Below, piece by piece: positions 24,693-37,746 of a DNA stretch of 64,000 nucleotides. The notes below the pieces were generated by a model, which had not been told where the DNA came from, did not search any database, and worked only from the letters and a program-made list of their open reading frames with translations. Numbering within the stretch: the stretch's first letter is position 1; each line of letters opens with the position of its first letter. The position numbers were made by a program, and so were the translations under genes. The DNA is from Brachypodium distachyon (lineage: Eukaryota > Streptophyta > Magnoliopsida > Poales > Poaceae), in assembly GCF_000005505.3 (NCBI RefSeq), contig NC_016132.3:53582914-53646913 (forward strand), given 5' to 3'.

Positions 24693-24763
24693 TACACTCA
24701 GTCCGATCCATAATAAGTGTCTTTGTGCAAAATCCCGACTCTTATCATGGATCGGAGGGAGTA
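24693..24763. mobile_element. Short Stowaway-like MITE
   Basis: Ends ACTCAGTCCGATCCATAATA and TTATCATGGATCGGAGGGAG are inverted and TA-flanked; 71 bp. Confidence 0.8.
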
Positions 24764-25082
24764 CATTTTGACACCAAATGTTACCAAAAAGCTTGAAATA
24801 TTTTATTGAGGAATGAAGACCCGGTAAAGATCACAATAGTATTGTTACAGAACAAAAACATAGAACAAAACAATAGTTGCATCCTCCATGCACTTCAAAA
24901 GTGTAGCGGGATGATCTTAAAAACAAAAGGTGTAGCGAGATACGCGACAGAACAAGCTTCGTACGTTGCTACTTTCTTCCGAGCTACAACGGAAGCAGGG
25001 GTTATTCACCGTGGATCATTATAATCCTTATTACTGCCAAGCATTAGCTTCAGACAAACTTCATCTTGATTGCGTCTCCACT

Positions 25083-28000
25083 TCATGGAACAGGGCTAGC
25101 CGTAATGCCCCATATTTCCTTTGCATACTGGTCGATAGTACGGTCGCTGCTGAATTTGCCACTTCCAGCTGTGTTCAATATAGACATCTTGATCCACCTT
25201 TTCTTATCCCTGCCATGGAAACATAAGTTATTCGGCAAATCATCAAAACATAGTCATTATTGCCTATCTCACATAGGCATGCAGAAGTACACAAAATGGA
25301 TTGGCTGAGTCAACACATAAGTCAATCTTTCTCATCTCCTACAGATGATAATGGTTTGAAATTTAATACTGAGGAAAGGTTGATTTATGCCCAAAACTCT
25401 GTTATCAAGGTTCAATTAAAATATCAAACGTGGAACTCTAGCACTACTTAATTCTCAATACTACTAGTAAAGCCTGTCGGTAGCATACCAGTAGCACTAA
25501 CAAAAAGAAACAAAGAAGTAACCTGATCACTACGTTAAAAAAACAACAACATTAATCCTTTCCAAAGTATGTTGTTCTTATCTTCACTATGACTAAAATG
25601 GGTGAATGTTATGTGCAAAACTTGGGAGCTGCAATGTCATTTTAGTTCTGGAATTCAAGCTACAAAAACCGATACAAAGAATATTTTGTTGGTATCCTTA
25701 CTTGTAGGCTTCATCTACCCGGGCCTGTGCTTCAATGTAGCTTGGGAAGTCATAGCCAACAAGGAAGTAATCACCACGCCCAAATCCAGAGTTCCCTTCA
25801 AGGGAATCCAAGAGAGGAGTATAGTCGTAGGAACCAAAAGCGCCACTCCTTACAAGTTGCTTGGCTTCTTCAAAGCGTGGGTCTGGTTTGAACTGTTAAT
25901 AGTGTAAGAAAAAAGTTAATAATAGCCCACCAGATATTGAGAATATATACTGAATGAACAAACTAACACCACCACCAATTTGTTAAGCTATTCACAAGTC
26001 CAGCTAACCTAATATTGCTTTTATCTCAACTCGCTATCTAGCAGAGTAGAAAATATCTTACCAAGCCATTTTCTCTATCCTTCCTCAGACCAGCAATTTG
26101 ATCTGCTTTGGCACCAAAAAGGAAGAAGTTATCTTGTCCCACTTCTTCTCTGATTTCAACATTGGCTCCATCGAGAGTTCCAATGATAAGGCAACCATTC
26201 AGAGAGAACTTCATATTACTTGTTCCACTTGCTTCCATGCCTGCAGTACTAATATGCTGTGACAGTTCACTACCAGGAATGAGCACTTCAGCCACTGATA
26301 CATTGTAATTTGGAATGAACACCACCTGGGAAGAACATGGAGAACCTTGTTTAAGAAAAATATCATTTCAATGTCTATTTAGTATCTCAGTAATGTTTAC
26401 ACAAGAAATATTATCTTTGGATGGATGGAAATATAAGATGGTTTCCAATGGCTGTTCTGAGAAGGAATTGCTAAAGAAGTCGTGAATGATATAACATGCT
26501 GAAAAATTGATACCTTCAGATATTTGTTAACATCAGGATCATTGTTCACCACAGCACCAACATCATTTACCAACTTCACAATCCTTTTAGCATTGGTGTA
26601 GGTCGCGAATGCTTTCCCTCCTACCATGACAGTGCGTGGCGTAACCTTCTGCTTCTCTTCAGCGCTCATTTCCTAACAAGATTCATAAGCCTATTTCAGA
26701 ACCGTGATGCCGTGTATTTTTCATCTAATGTAGACACAATAAGATGTAAGAATATTGACAATTCTAACAAACTGAGAAGCCAAACCTTTAGCTTCTTGTA
26801 TCTGTACACAGCTCCCAAAATGTTTAACAGCTGTCTCTTGTATTCATGGATGCGTTTAATTTGTATATCAAAAAGGCTATTTGGGTCAATTGTAACACCT
26901 GTCACATCCAACACATGTTTGGCTAGGCGTTTTTTGCTGGCCAACTTGGCTGCTGCCCATTCGGCATGAAGTTTTTCATCGTCTGCGAACTGTTAAAATT
27001 TTCAGTTATACTGGGGTAGTGTGATGGGCAATAACAAAGAGATACAAGATTAGAAGCATGGACACATACTTTGCGGAGCCCGATAAGAAGATCAAGGTTG
27101 CTTGTCCACTGATCTGTTTTTAGCCATTTCGTGACTATCTCACTCAACTCAGGGTTGCAAAAGCGAAGCCATCTACGAGGTGTAATTCCATTAGTTTTGT
27201 TCTGGAATTTTTTAGGCCAAATAGAGACATAGTCCGCAAACAGCTCTTCCTTCAAAATGTTGCTGTGCAACTCGGCCACTCCATTCACCTGTCACAAGGA
27301 GTTAGTGGTCCCTCATATGATCATGACTAATAGATGCTAGAGCTAGCAGAAAAGGTACTCCATCCGTTCCATAATTCTTGTCTCAAATTTGTTCAAAAAT
27401 GGATGTATCTATTCCAAAAAAGTGTCCAGATACATGTAAGATTTCGACAAGAATTATGGAACGGAGGGAGTACATAATAGAGAATCCCAACTTTTCCTCA
27501 GAGAATGAATAAGATATAATAATTTGCAAAATAGATAAGTAGACATAATCATGGTCCACTAGGGGATACTCTGTTAAATAAAAACAATAATGTTGCTATA
27601 TTTTCTGTATCTTGATTATCTTTTAAAAACAAAGGGAAACCAATAATTGAAACACAAAATTAAATACAGTGTAAATATCAATTTAGTGATTTTTCATGAC
27701 ATTGGTTATTATGAATTATCACAAACATAAAATCCATCTTGGCTGTAAAGCTGGTCAAGCTAGTACTCATTCAAAACACGGAGCTGTTAACAATTTTCCT
27801 GCTGTGAAGGAACTGGCTGTACAACATGGGAATGGAATAACAGATAAATAAATAAATAAACTGCATATACCGTATGGGAAGACACCACACACAAATTTGC
27901 CATGCGCACTACTGGCTTCTCAGGATTTGAGTTATCTAAAACCCTCATCGATTCAATCTTTCCCTCCATATCCTTCCGGGTTGAGATTACCATTTCTCTG

Positions 28001-31000
28001 AACTGCAAACCAATAGCATAATTTTGTCATTTTGTGTCATAACTGCAGTATATAAAAAGAGTAAAATGTGTCGTGACAATTACCCGCTTGTCAATTTCCT
28101 CAATAATTTCCATATGTCGTGGAAGCAATTTCCTCATTACAGTCTGTGACCATTTCTCAAGAGCTTCAGGGAGAACTGTATGATTGGTGTAAGCAACCGT
28201 CCTGGGATATGAGAATAATTTATCAGCAAGTACTTTTGTAAAAAGATCAGGGAAGAGATCAAATTAAGTTAAATCACTTGTACAAATTGAACCCACTTAT
28301 TTGTGACATCCCAAGCTTCATCCCAACCAAGTCCCTCCTCATCCATAAGCAACCTCATTAGCTCAGGGATAGCAAGAGTCGGGTGGGTGTCATTCATTTG
28401 AACAGCAACTTTGGAAGGAAACTCACTCCACTTCCCTGAAACTCTGTCAGGTTTCCTTTCTTTAAATCTGAAAATGATATCCTGGAGAAAATGCCTTATC
28501 AGTTATGCTTGTCCAAAATCATGAGATTAAAAAATCAAGAAATTGAGAAAAGACAAAATAAGACCATGAAGAGAGATATATTGTAACTAAGAGTCAGGAA
28601 GGATAATTTAAATGTACTGGGACTGAAAAGGTTGGTATGATAATGATCATAAAACTTTATCGGGCATTGTTCTAATGCAAGATGGTGGAAATTTGATATA
28701 CAACATGCAATAATACAAGAAAAAGCCTAACCATAGTGTTTTGCAAGTATCTTTGACATCATTGCTCAAACAAACAGAAAAGCATGAAATGGCCATCGGT
28801 ACAGCTTCCTTTTACAGTAATCATCCTTTCAAACGAAATCAGCCAATTAATTACCTGAAGCGATGCGCTGCAAAGGAAGTACTGCTGCTTCAATCTCAGA
28901 AGTTTTCCTTCTTCAGTAGCATCACCGGGATAGAGAACAGCACATATCTACAGTGTCATATACAAGACTATTTAATTATCAAATTAGCTAGTTCATGAAG
29001 GACGAAATTAGCGAGAAAAGATGCAACAGTTACTTATGGCCTAGATATGGTAACAGATAAAATATAGCACATAATTTTCAACTTTGTAGTTGAGATGGAT
29101 CAACATCCATTTATCCCAGTCACAACTAAAAATCATGTCAAATCTACCAGATTGCCACTGATAACTCTTTGGCATTTTTTTTGTGACCAAGTTGTTTGAT
29201 GAGATGGTCAGTGCATGAAAATCTATACAAAAAAACATGGTTATCACATAGCGCTCGTTAACTTAATGACCTTACAGGCTCATCTATTAGGGAAATATAA
29301 GATAACATTACTGTTAGCATCTCATGCCATTGATCAGATCAGTTTCACAAAATTAAAGGAATAACTCCTGATTTAGACTTGCTAATGCATCATACATGAA
29401 CAACTGAATGACTCAGTTTAGGATTGCATATCACCTGCTGTGCCCTAGAGTGAAGTTGAGCAGCTGACTCGTACTGACCATCATTGAATTGGAATAAATT
29501 GAAATCCTGAGCAGTAGCTTTTGCATCCCAAAGACGAAGGCTGATTGCATTTTTCGTCTTGTACCCAGGAATCGGCACATCATATGCTAAAGCACTCATA
29601 ACTTCTCCTCCCGCCCATTTCCGACTATCACATGATAAAGAAAACAAAGAACCGATTAAAAGGGCAGAACAAGGCCCTGACACATATTATGGATCAGAGG
29701 GAGTAATAAACAACAAGTAAGGCGGTGGAAACTGTTACAATCTGATGTACAAGAACTCTGACTGCATCAAAAAATCTACCTAGCAAAACTGAGTTATGTA
29801 GTGTCACGCATGCAGATTCGTACATGCTCAAGTTTTTGGATCAACAAATTGCATAAACAAAGAATCAAATTTCAAACAAGCATTGTGTTAGCAAAGCATT
29901 TCTCTTGTCTTTCTGTGTCCAGTTGCTAGAAGACAGGATAGTGTAGGCTGAAGAAGTGAAAAAGTGTACTGAAAGAGCTTAGTAAGCATATTCTTCTTTT
30001 AGTAGACCTTCCAGTTTACCATTACAGAGCAAATCCTAGATCAGTAAATCAAGCCAGAAAAATATGTGCAGTTGAAGCTCCACACTTTTATTTTTAATTT
30101 TAGAAGGTATTACAAGCCTTAGTAACTCCAGATTAAAACTTTAATTATTTTTTTAAATAGAACTTGTTCAGTTGTCTATATATGCTTACGTTCCATCTGG
30201 TGAAATCTCAACATGGCCGAAGAATCTGATTGGGTATACAACATCATGCCTGACAATCTCCCACGGGCTAAACTTCTGAAAATATCAAACACAAGAGCTA
30301 TTACTAAGAGCTAGATTAAGAACAGTGAAGAATCTATGTACAAATTAGAAATGTTACATCAAGCCAGTCTTCAGCAAATTCTTCTTGGCCTTCCTTGGCA
30401 ATGATCTGTTTGAACAGGCCATATCGGTAACGAAGGCCATAGCCCCAAGCAGGTAAATTCAGTGTTGCCATTGAATCCAAAAAGCAAGATGCAAGCCGGC
30501 CCAAGCCACCATTTCCCAGAGCCGCATCTCTCTCCTGAGTTACATAATAATTCTCACTGTCAATTCTGCTTAGAAGAGGCTCCAGAAATTTCAATAATAT
30601 TGGTTCTATGCATGTATCCATAACTCAGTTCCTTAGTAAACATATTTAGGTTCAAATTAAGTGAGTGACTAATAGAGGAGAAAATAGTGTTCGAGAAAAC
30701 AGAGGAGAAAATATGTCCAATCTTATAGACCCTCAAGATCTTCTTGTGTTAATATAGTAAACAACTCATTTTCAGCCCTTAATTTTATGGTTCCACCAAT
30801 ACACATAGGTCAGATCTAAAATATTGATGTCGTTATGGACATTTTCTAATCTTGTGAATCGTTTTTTGGTTTGGTTAAATAGTGGATCAAGTCCAAGCTA
30901 TACCTGAACTGCTTCTAAAAAGGCAAATACGGAGTACATCTTAATACCAATTAGACAATGTCACGGTCAAACAAAGCACTAATTAAATAGTGTCACTACT

Positions 31001-31566
31001 TACTACCAAGAGAACCAAGTGCTAATTAAATAGTGGAGTGCTAGTAACTAAACAAATCCCGGCCAAATTTAGGACGAGGAGCACTTCGATAGAGCTCAAT
31101 CTCACCTGTCCAGCGATGGCCTCGAGCTCGTACCCGAACTTCTTCAAGGCCTCCGCGTAGGCGCCGGTGATGCCGAGGCTGCCGACAGCGTTGCTGAGCG
31201 CGCGGCCCTGCAGATACTCCATGGACAGGTAGTACGTCTGCTTGGGATCCGTCTTGTGGAAATGCACGTACGTGTCATTCCATCTCTGCGCACACGCAAG
31301 GGGCAAGAATAAAGCAGAGATCACACCCCGGCACCACCGGACGCGAATGGGAGCCGCGAGAGGCTCTTTTAGTCTAAGGGTTGGCGGACCTGGAGCAGGT
31401 GGTCGCGGACACTCTCGGCAGTGGAGAAGAAAGCCTGCTCGGGGCCGAAGGCGAACGGCGAGAAGTGGGGGCTGTACTGCGCGTGGTAGGAGATGTTGCC
31501 GGCGATGGCGGCGGGGTCCGCCGACCCCGGGGTCGCCGCCGGCTTCACCTTGTCCGCCGCGCTCAT
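25083..31566 (-). CDS. PHS2: Alpha-1,4-glucan phosphorylase, cytosolic H (PHS2) type, 15 exons
   Basis: Phosphorolyses alpha-1,4-glucans to glucose 1-phosphate, acting in the cytosol on maltose-derived heteroglycans. Exons (minus strand): 31390-31566, 31106-31285, 30358-30534, 30190-30275, 29435-29624, 28855-28947, 28297-28481, 28084-28201, 27871-28002, 27070-27288, 26786-26989, 26514-26672, 26062-26325, 25702-25892, 25083-25209. All junctions are GT-AG and in phase; the product is 833 residues. It lacks both a transit peptide and the long central insert of the plastid L isozyme, which identifies the H type. The pyridoxal-phosphate lysine lies in G-T-S-N-M-K-F, and G-N-G-G-L-G-R-L-A and [10 protein letters not shown] are intact. 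The protein ends [12 protein letters not shown]. The exon 7 donor (AA|GTGGGT) is somewhat weak. One intron carries a Stowaway element (27356-27472). Confidence 0.96.
27356..27472. mobile_element. Stowaway MITE in phosphorylase intron 9
   Basis: The left end TACTCCATCCGTTCCATAAT and right end TTATGGAACGGAGGGAGTA form a TA-flanked inverted repeat; 117 bp, within intron 27289-27870. Confidence 0.9.
29681..29705. mobile_element. Solo Stowaway end in phosphorylase intron
   Basis: ATTATGGATCAGAGGGAGTA looks like one inverted-repeat end; no matching left end is seen, so it is a fragment. It lies about 60 bases upstream of exon 5. Confidence 0.5.
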
Positions 31567-33425
31567 CGCGGAATGGGGAATTGCGTCGAGCACTCGGTGT
31601 GCGTGTGATGCGTGTGGTGATAAGGCTTCGGGGTTCGAGCAGGCACCGAATGGGAGAACGGTAAAGAACTCTGGAAGCCGGGGGCCTCCTTTTGTACTGG
31701 ACGGGAGCGGGCGGGGTCGCGGAGAGGAGAGCAACAGATCCGAGAAATTGGGCGAGACGAACAATTTTTGGAAAGCTCGAAGATATTTATTTTAAGTGGT
31801 AGAGGACCAAAAGTAGGAGAAAACGAAGGCACATCGGTTGTTTTCTGGGCTCCCCTCCGATAGTTTCTTTTGCTCTCTTTTTTTTGCGAGGTTGTTTTGC
31901 TCTTTTTCGTGAAATGGTCAATAGATTTGTGTACTGATGCGTAGCACGGTACATACTTAAGTATACGTAGCATCCAATGTATTGATAATATACACGTGTA
32001 CTACCTCAAACATACACTCATGTTCAGATGTTCTGAAGTAATGTAGTACTCCGTATGAACTATTCATGTTCTGAACTTGCTGTGTTTGGTACGCGCGAGA
32101 GGCAGCCAAAGGTGCTCTGTAAAATTGTAATCGCGTAACATTGACACATCGTAGAATTAAATCATTAGATGAAGATCTGTCCTTTTGGTTCAATGCTACA
32201 TTCCTCCTCTGCGTCTTCGAAGAGCCTCGGGCACGGAGAGACATTTACGCTCTGTTTTCTAAGCAAAAATACTGGCGAGAAACAGTCTACAGCATCAGCA
32301 CTTGCATGTTGTAGACCTGTAGTACGCCGGAGACGGAGAACAAGATCCAGAGGAGCTGTACGCGGGGAAGCGGCGCCTGGAGAGTACACGTGGCACGCGG
32401 GCCGTGTTTACCGTTCACTCACTCTCCCCCTCCTGCGACGCCTCTGGTAAATCGGGCAAGATGGATCGGTCCAACCATTTCCAGATTGGGCAGGAGGGCC
32501 ATTCGGCCTTTTCTCGTCAGCTTTCCTATTTAAGTATGCTATCTTCTGCCATCGGCCACCATGACGCACTCAGATGACTGTCTCCTGTAGATCCTAAAGT
32601 TCTTAACATCCACTTAAACGAATCGCCACTTGGCATGGCAGTTCTCAATTTTCTCATCGCCTGAATTCGATGCCAGTTGCCTGAAAAAAAAAATCTACGC
32701 GAGAATGCGATCGGCACATCGCCCATGTATCTGAACGGAAACGAGCGATTCTGTGTGTGGCTTTGGTAGATCCGGAGAGAAGATCCCTCAAATATCCCGG
32801 GCACTTTTGGAGGAGAGCCGTACGATACCGAGAGCGCGATGGGACTGGGCTCGTCTCGTGTGAGGATGATGGGGACGTGCCCTGTGAAACGCACCCTGGT
32901 CGTTCACTGAGCTGTCTGTGGGCGTAGGATCGAGGTCCAGTTTGGTGATGCACGCACGACAAAAAAGTTGCTTAGGATCACGTGCGTCCTGTTCATACAC
33001 TCAGCAATCACGAAATGAACGGTGGTGCAGGCCGGACGGATGGGCTTCGTCTCCTCTATTTTTTTTTTTCTCTTTTCTCGAGCTCACTTGGTTTACTTCT
33101 CGCGCACCAAACACACCTAACAAGATCAAGCTACTTGCTTCAAGTTCAAGTTTACACTTTACATTGCAGTTCATTGCCTTTTGAGTTTTCTCTTTAGTTT
33201 TTACGGTGTTGTATTTTACTGTGTATGTGGAGAGTTCAAATAGTACAGATTTACTTTTCAGGGATATATTGCAAAATCCAATCTACGGAGTATATATACT
33301 TGCGTGATCTGCATCACGGTAAAATTTAAATCAAAACGTATCTAAAGGCAGTGCTATCCCAAAACTTAGTACTGTACTATGATCCCCGCGTGGACAAGCA
33401 TCCCAAATTCCAAAGTTCCCAAATT
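31567..33425. other. Phosphorylase promoter side and kinase 3' flank
   Basis: 1.86 kb. Expected to hold the phosphorylase 5' UTR and promoter on the left. I recognise no gene or repeat; a 122-codon minus-strand open frame at 32526-32894 has no recognisable domain. Confidence 0.5.
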
Positions 33426-36400
33426 CTACTCCTCGAGACTCGTAACTGATGAGGCGTGCGTGAGGGTGGAATCATCGCGCGGCCTCGTTCCCGCGCCCGC
33501 GCCTGCGCCTGCGCTCGCGGCACGCTGCTGCTCGTGCTGGAAGCCGCGCCTGACGGACCAGAGCACCTCGGCGCATCGCCGCATGGCCGGCCGCGCCGCG
33601 CGATCCGGAGCCGCGCACTCGGCCGCCAGCGCCATCACGCGCTCCACGGCCGCGACCGCCGCGCTGGTCCTGCGCATCCGGGTGTCCATCGCCACCACCA
33701 CGTCGCCATCCCTGCACTTCCGCAGTGCCTGCAGCCACACGGTAATTCCGTCGAACACCTTGCTTGCAGTACCTTTCAACGCCGAATATGCTACTGGTGT
33801 AGTTAGGATGGAGCTAGATTTACCCATTCGGTGGTGAGGCGTTGATGGCGGCCGCTGTTGCGCTCTATCGGGCGTCGGCCGGTGATGAGCTCGACGAGGA
33901 GGACGCCGAAGGAGTACACGTCGCTGCGGTCTGTGAGGTGGTTCGTGCGCAGGTACCCAGGGTCCACGTACCCTGCCGTTCCCTTCACCATTGTTGAGAC
34001 GTGGGTTGCTTCAGTTTCGTCGGGGGCTAGGCGCGCAAAACCGAAGTCGGCCACCTTTGCCCTCAGCTGATCCGTGAGGAGGATGTTGGTTGACTTGATG
34101 TCGCGGTGGATGATTGGGTGGTCTGTATGTCCATTGTAGAGAAATAGTACTCGTCGGACATTAGGATGATGATTTGGTGTACAACATGTCTGACAAAAAT
34201 CTGATGAAAATGCGCTCAACTGGTAGTCTGTGGGACTGTGGCGATTCTTATAGAATATGGTGAACTGATGATGTATAGACATTCAGAGGTTTAGTTTGTC
34301 CATAGCACATTTTCGCCTTTGAAGTTCCAATGGACAATATGGTGAACTGATGATGTATGCATTTGTGCTTGTGACAGTATGAATATGGAAATGTTCATGC
34401 TATGTGCAGAGTACATCTACTCCCTCCGTTCCATATTAATTGGTGCGGATTTAGTACAAGTTGTACTAAATCTGTGCCAATTAATATGGAACTGAGGGAG
34501 TATAAGTTTGTCCATAGCACATTTTCCCTTTCGAAGTTCCAACGGACATTAAGAATATAATGAAACATGCTTTTGAAGAGGAATTTGAGAATTGTACATT
34601 CTGTGGGATATCAAATATGCTAATTGAAACGGAATGGTTTCAGGGTTATTAATTGTCATGCAGAAACGGAGCCTTGTACCTGTGTATCCATGTAAGTAAG
34701 CGACTGCATGAGCTATGTCGATAGCAATGTTGAGGCGTTGTGAAAATTCCAATGGTTCTCCTCGTGTTCCTGCGTAGCCACAAAAGACGTGACCCTAAAA
34801 TTCTTTTAATCCAGCAGAATTTATGAGAGACAAACATCATTATATGCTACACCATAGTTAGTCCAAGAAAACTGAGTAACAAAGGGAACTGTGAACAGCT
34901 ATGGTTATAAATGGAAAATTAGAGTATTAACTCTGACTTGCATACTGAAAATAAATAGGCTTGGTGGATTAACATTCAGGGCATAATATCCGCCTGTTGC
35001 ATTGCTACGCATTATTATTTCGTCCAGATCCAGTCTTCTGTGGATGTCAAAATTAGTGGGTCCTATTTACCTATTTTAACAATATTATGGTGAACCTAAG
35101 CATATTTGACCTACCATCCAAGTGTTCACGGAGCGTTCCATTGTTGACATACTCAACCAGAATTAGGCGTTCACCCTCATGCTCCAGGTGCCCCAGAAAC
35201 TTCACCAAATTTAAGTGTTCGACCTTCGACAGCATCTGGATTTCAGTTCTGAACTCTGCAGATAGGTGCCTGTCATACATATTCTGCCAATTCCAGATGC
35301 TGGTGAATTTGTTTGCATTCAATTGGTTGCTGGAACTAATATATTAGCATACACGCACTCTCATCCTTCTGAATAAGAAATTCAGCCACAAACCTTATTA
35401 GCTCGCTTTACAGCTATAAAGGATCCATCCCTGAGCTTTCCCTTATACACAGTGCCAAAATTTCCTCGCCCAATTCTGTTTTGTTCGCTGAAGTTTGAAG
35501 TGGCCAGGCAAATTTCCTGAAATGAGAACCGGTCTTTCCAGAACTTATTTCGAGCATTGTCACCTATCTGTCTGGATGTATTAGTATGTGTGCTGCTTGC
35601 CGATGAAATTCTTGAGACTGCTAGAAACCATTAAAACCTTTAGTGTCTTATTTCAATTAATCACACTCAGTTTTCTTGATTAATTGAATAGCTTATATAA
35701 AAAACACATGCGTGCACACTATAGATGATTTAGGCTAGCTAGTAGGCACATCTGCTGGTTAGTTGTTTTCTGAAAGCTGTATGTCTTGAATAGCAGAATA
35801 ACAATCGACCATGTGGATAGAAATGTTAGTTGCACTGCAAAGCTAACTTGAAGGACATCGATTAACCTAAGTTTATGTGTCACAAGGTTAATCAGAGCAG
35901 GACAGAAAAGGTGGCAGATTGGGAATCCCTAAATGCTGGTTTGATGAAAACATATTATGATTTAATCCGAATCCTCTTTTTTGTGCTACAATTTGGGTAT
36001 TTGTGTGATGTATCAAAATTTTGACATTCTTGTTTGACTAGGTGTCAGGTAAAAGAAACACGTCTTTTCATGATGCAATAACATTTTATGACTGATAACC
36101 AAGTTAAATTGCAGAGGTATGCATGTACATGATGGATGAATCAAGGAAGGTGAACTTACTGGAACTACTAGACACATCACGAGCATCGTTTGAGGGGGTT
36201 TCATGGACCTCCCCGATTCTGGAACGCCGAGGAGCGAAGCAGTTTGTGCACGCTTCTACAGTCGTAGCAGCTGCATCCCATAATGATCTAGTGCTCCTGG
36301 TCTTCTTGCCAGCCATACTGGAACGAGCTTTATTGGTGGATATCCTGGAGAATCCAGGATCTACCTGAAACTTGTGGTTGGAGCCAGAGAGGTCTCCTCC

Positions 36401-36469
36401 ATGGCCGGTGCTGAACGCCCGATGGGTGCTGCCTCCATAGCCGATGGGGTTAGAAGATGGCGTTGAAAA
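33426..36469 (-). CDS. Calmodulin-binding receptor-like cytoplasmic kinase (CRCK type), 5' exon not located
   Basis: Exons (minus strand): up to 36469 to 36160, then 35394-35620, 35115-35283, 34680-34769, 33824-34122, 33426-33728. Using the first in-frame Met (36316) gives 414 residues, but the frame stays open and conserved further upstream (G-S-T-H-R-A-F-S-T-G, Q-V-D-P-G-F-S-R) to a TGA just beyond a possible acceptor at 36470-36472, so a first coding exon is probably missing from my model. The kinase has G-R-G-N-F-G-T-V-Y-K-G, A-V-K-R-A-N, H-R-D-I-K-S-T-N-I-L-L, D-F-G-F-A-R and Y-S-F-G-V-L-L-V-E-L. CRCKs are soluble, Ca2+/calmodulin-linked Ser/Thr kinases without an ectodomain. Oddities: the APE-type glutamate is Gly (V-D-P-G-Y-L, usually D-P-E-Y-L), and the second exon has tandem acceptors 3 bases apart (start 35620 or 35617). 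The C terminus is Ala/Gly-rich and ends T-S-L-E-E. Confidence 0.87.
34418..34502. mobile_element. Stowaway MITE in kinase intron
   Basis: TACTCCCTCCGTTCCATATT and ATATGGAACTGAGGGAGTA are TA-flanked inverted ends. The core (ATTTAGTACAAGTTGTACTAAAT) is itself a palindrome, so the whole 85-bp element is one hairpin. Confidence 0.92.
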
Positions 36470-37746
36470 CTGCTCTCACATGTACCATGTTCGTCTGGTT
36501 CTTTCCTTGGGCTTTAGTAGACGTGACACATTATATGGACTGATTCAGCTTGACCTGGTGCTCGCTTCTTAATAATTATGAAAGGAATGTTTATTTTGGG
36601 CTTCAGGTCAAGCCAGTGGAGTCGGGAGTATACGCGTGTATGACAATTGACAACTAACCGTCGACAGTATTTAATAGTATGGGTGAAGGATTCAGTGTCG
36701 GAGTGTTCAGATTCTCGGCCGAAGAGGACTGGACCAGGTTACATCATATTCTTATGGACGAGACGTTTTCAACAGTTCCTCGATTTCCCAATACTTGTAA
36801 CCACCCTATTTTCAGAGGCCAAAGAAGCACGTAACTTAAGCAATGTGTTTTACCAGCATCAAATGACAGTTTCAATCACTCAGGCATCTTTTACACCCCT
36901 AATATCAATGACAGAGAATGAAAAGCTCCAGTAACTGCAGTCCTCACTCCTGAAAATGACCAGTACTAGAAACGCAGGTTCAAGTTAAAGTAAACAATTT
37001 CGTAAAACTAGAGTACTCAAGGACCCTACGATTGTTTAAGGCACCATACACATTTTCACACTATACCTATCCTTGTATGATTGCGGTCAATGAGACATCC
37101 ACAAATTGTTGCATATCTCACTTTCTACGGTTGCACTCACAGTTAAAAGGGAAGTCCATAAATCATCACAAATTAATTGATTTAAAAGCTCCTCCATTGC
37201 TTATTTTGTGGCCTTCACACCCTCAACAAGTTCGCTATGTTTGTGAGTTTCCCTAATCATGACATTACATGGCATTACATCTACTAGCAATTTTAAACAA
37301 TGCCAACTCTCACCTCACACAACAATGCTGGACCCAAGCTTCCAACCATCCTGGCAATCATTTTCAGTTTTCTACCACTACTTGACAGTTTGCCTCTCCT
37401 AGTCTGACAACCTACACTAGTATTTATTCTCTGATACTGCTTCAGGTATCCTTGACACTCGAAATTCATAATTCGGACATATGGCCAGCAGAACAACTTG
37501 AATGGTCTCAGACTCTCAGTAGCCGGTTCATTATCTGTCTTGGATACACTAGCTCCAAGATAAGCCAACACACCTCACCAGTCACCACATACATCCACTA
37601 AGTTGTACTCCAGTCCAATTGTCATAGCTGCACTGTTCATACAGCATGGAACTTTCTTGTACTAGTGACTGCACAACACTTTCCAATGAATCATCAAATC
37701 ATGATGTTATGTTCTAGGATAATTACTGTATATTTCCTCTTTGGTG
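36470..37746. other. Kinase 5' flank / anion transporter 3' flank
   Basis: 1.28 kb without a recognised coding region. The missing first exon of the kinase gene could lie here, but I could not identify it. No repeat was seen. Confidence 0.5.

Larger units (their letters stand above)
23793..25082. other. Intergenic between convergent DET2 and phosphorylase
   Basis: Holds two Stowaway elements (24194-24318 and 24693-24763) and both 3' UTRs. No gene is recognised. Confidence 0.6.

Noticed and set aside
30925..30945. ACGGAGTAC motif as another MITE end
   Set aside because: Too short and no partner; similar fragments near 20069 and 63357 were likewise left out as elements.
32526..32894. 122-codon minus-strand frame
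   Set aside because: No recognisable domain, no splice context and unremarkable composition; treated as chance.
37293..37571. 92-codon minus-strand frame considered as missing kinase first exon
   Set aside because: Its translation does not resemble CRCK N termini and it ends in a stop without a suitable donor joining to 36469.
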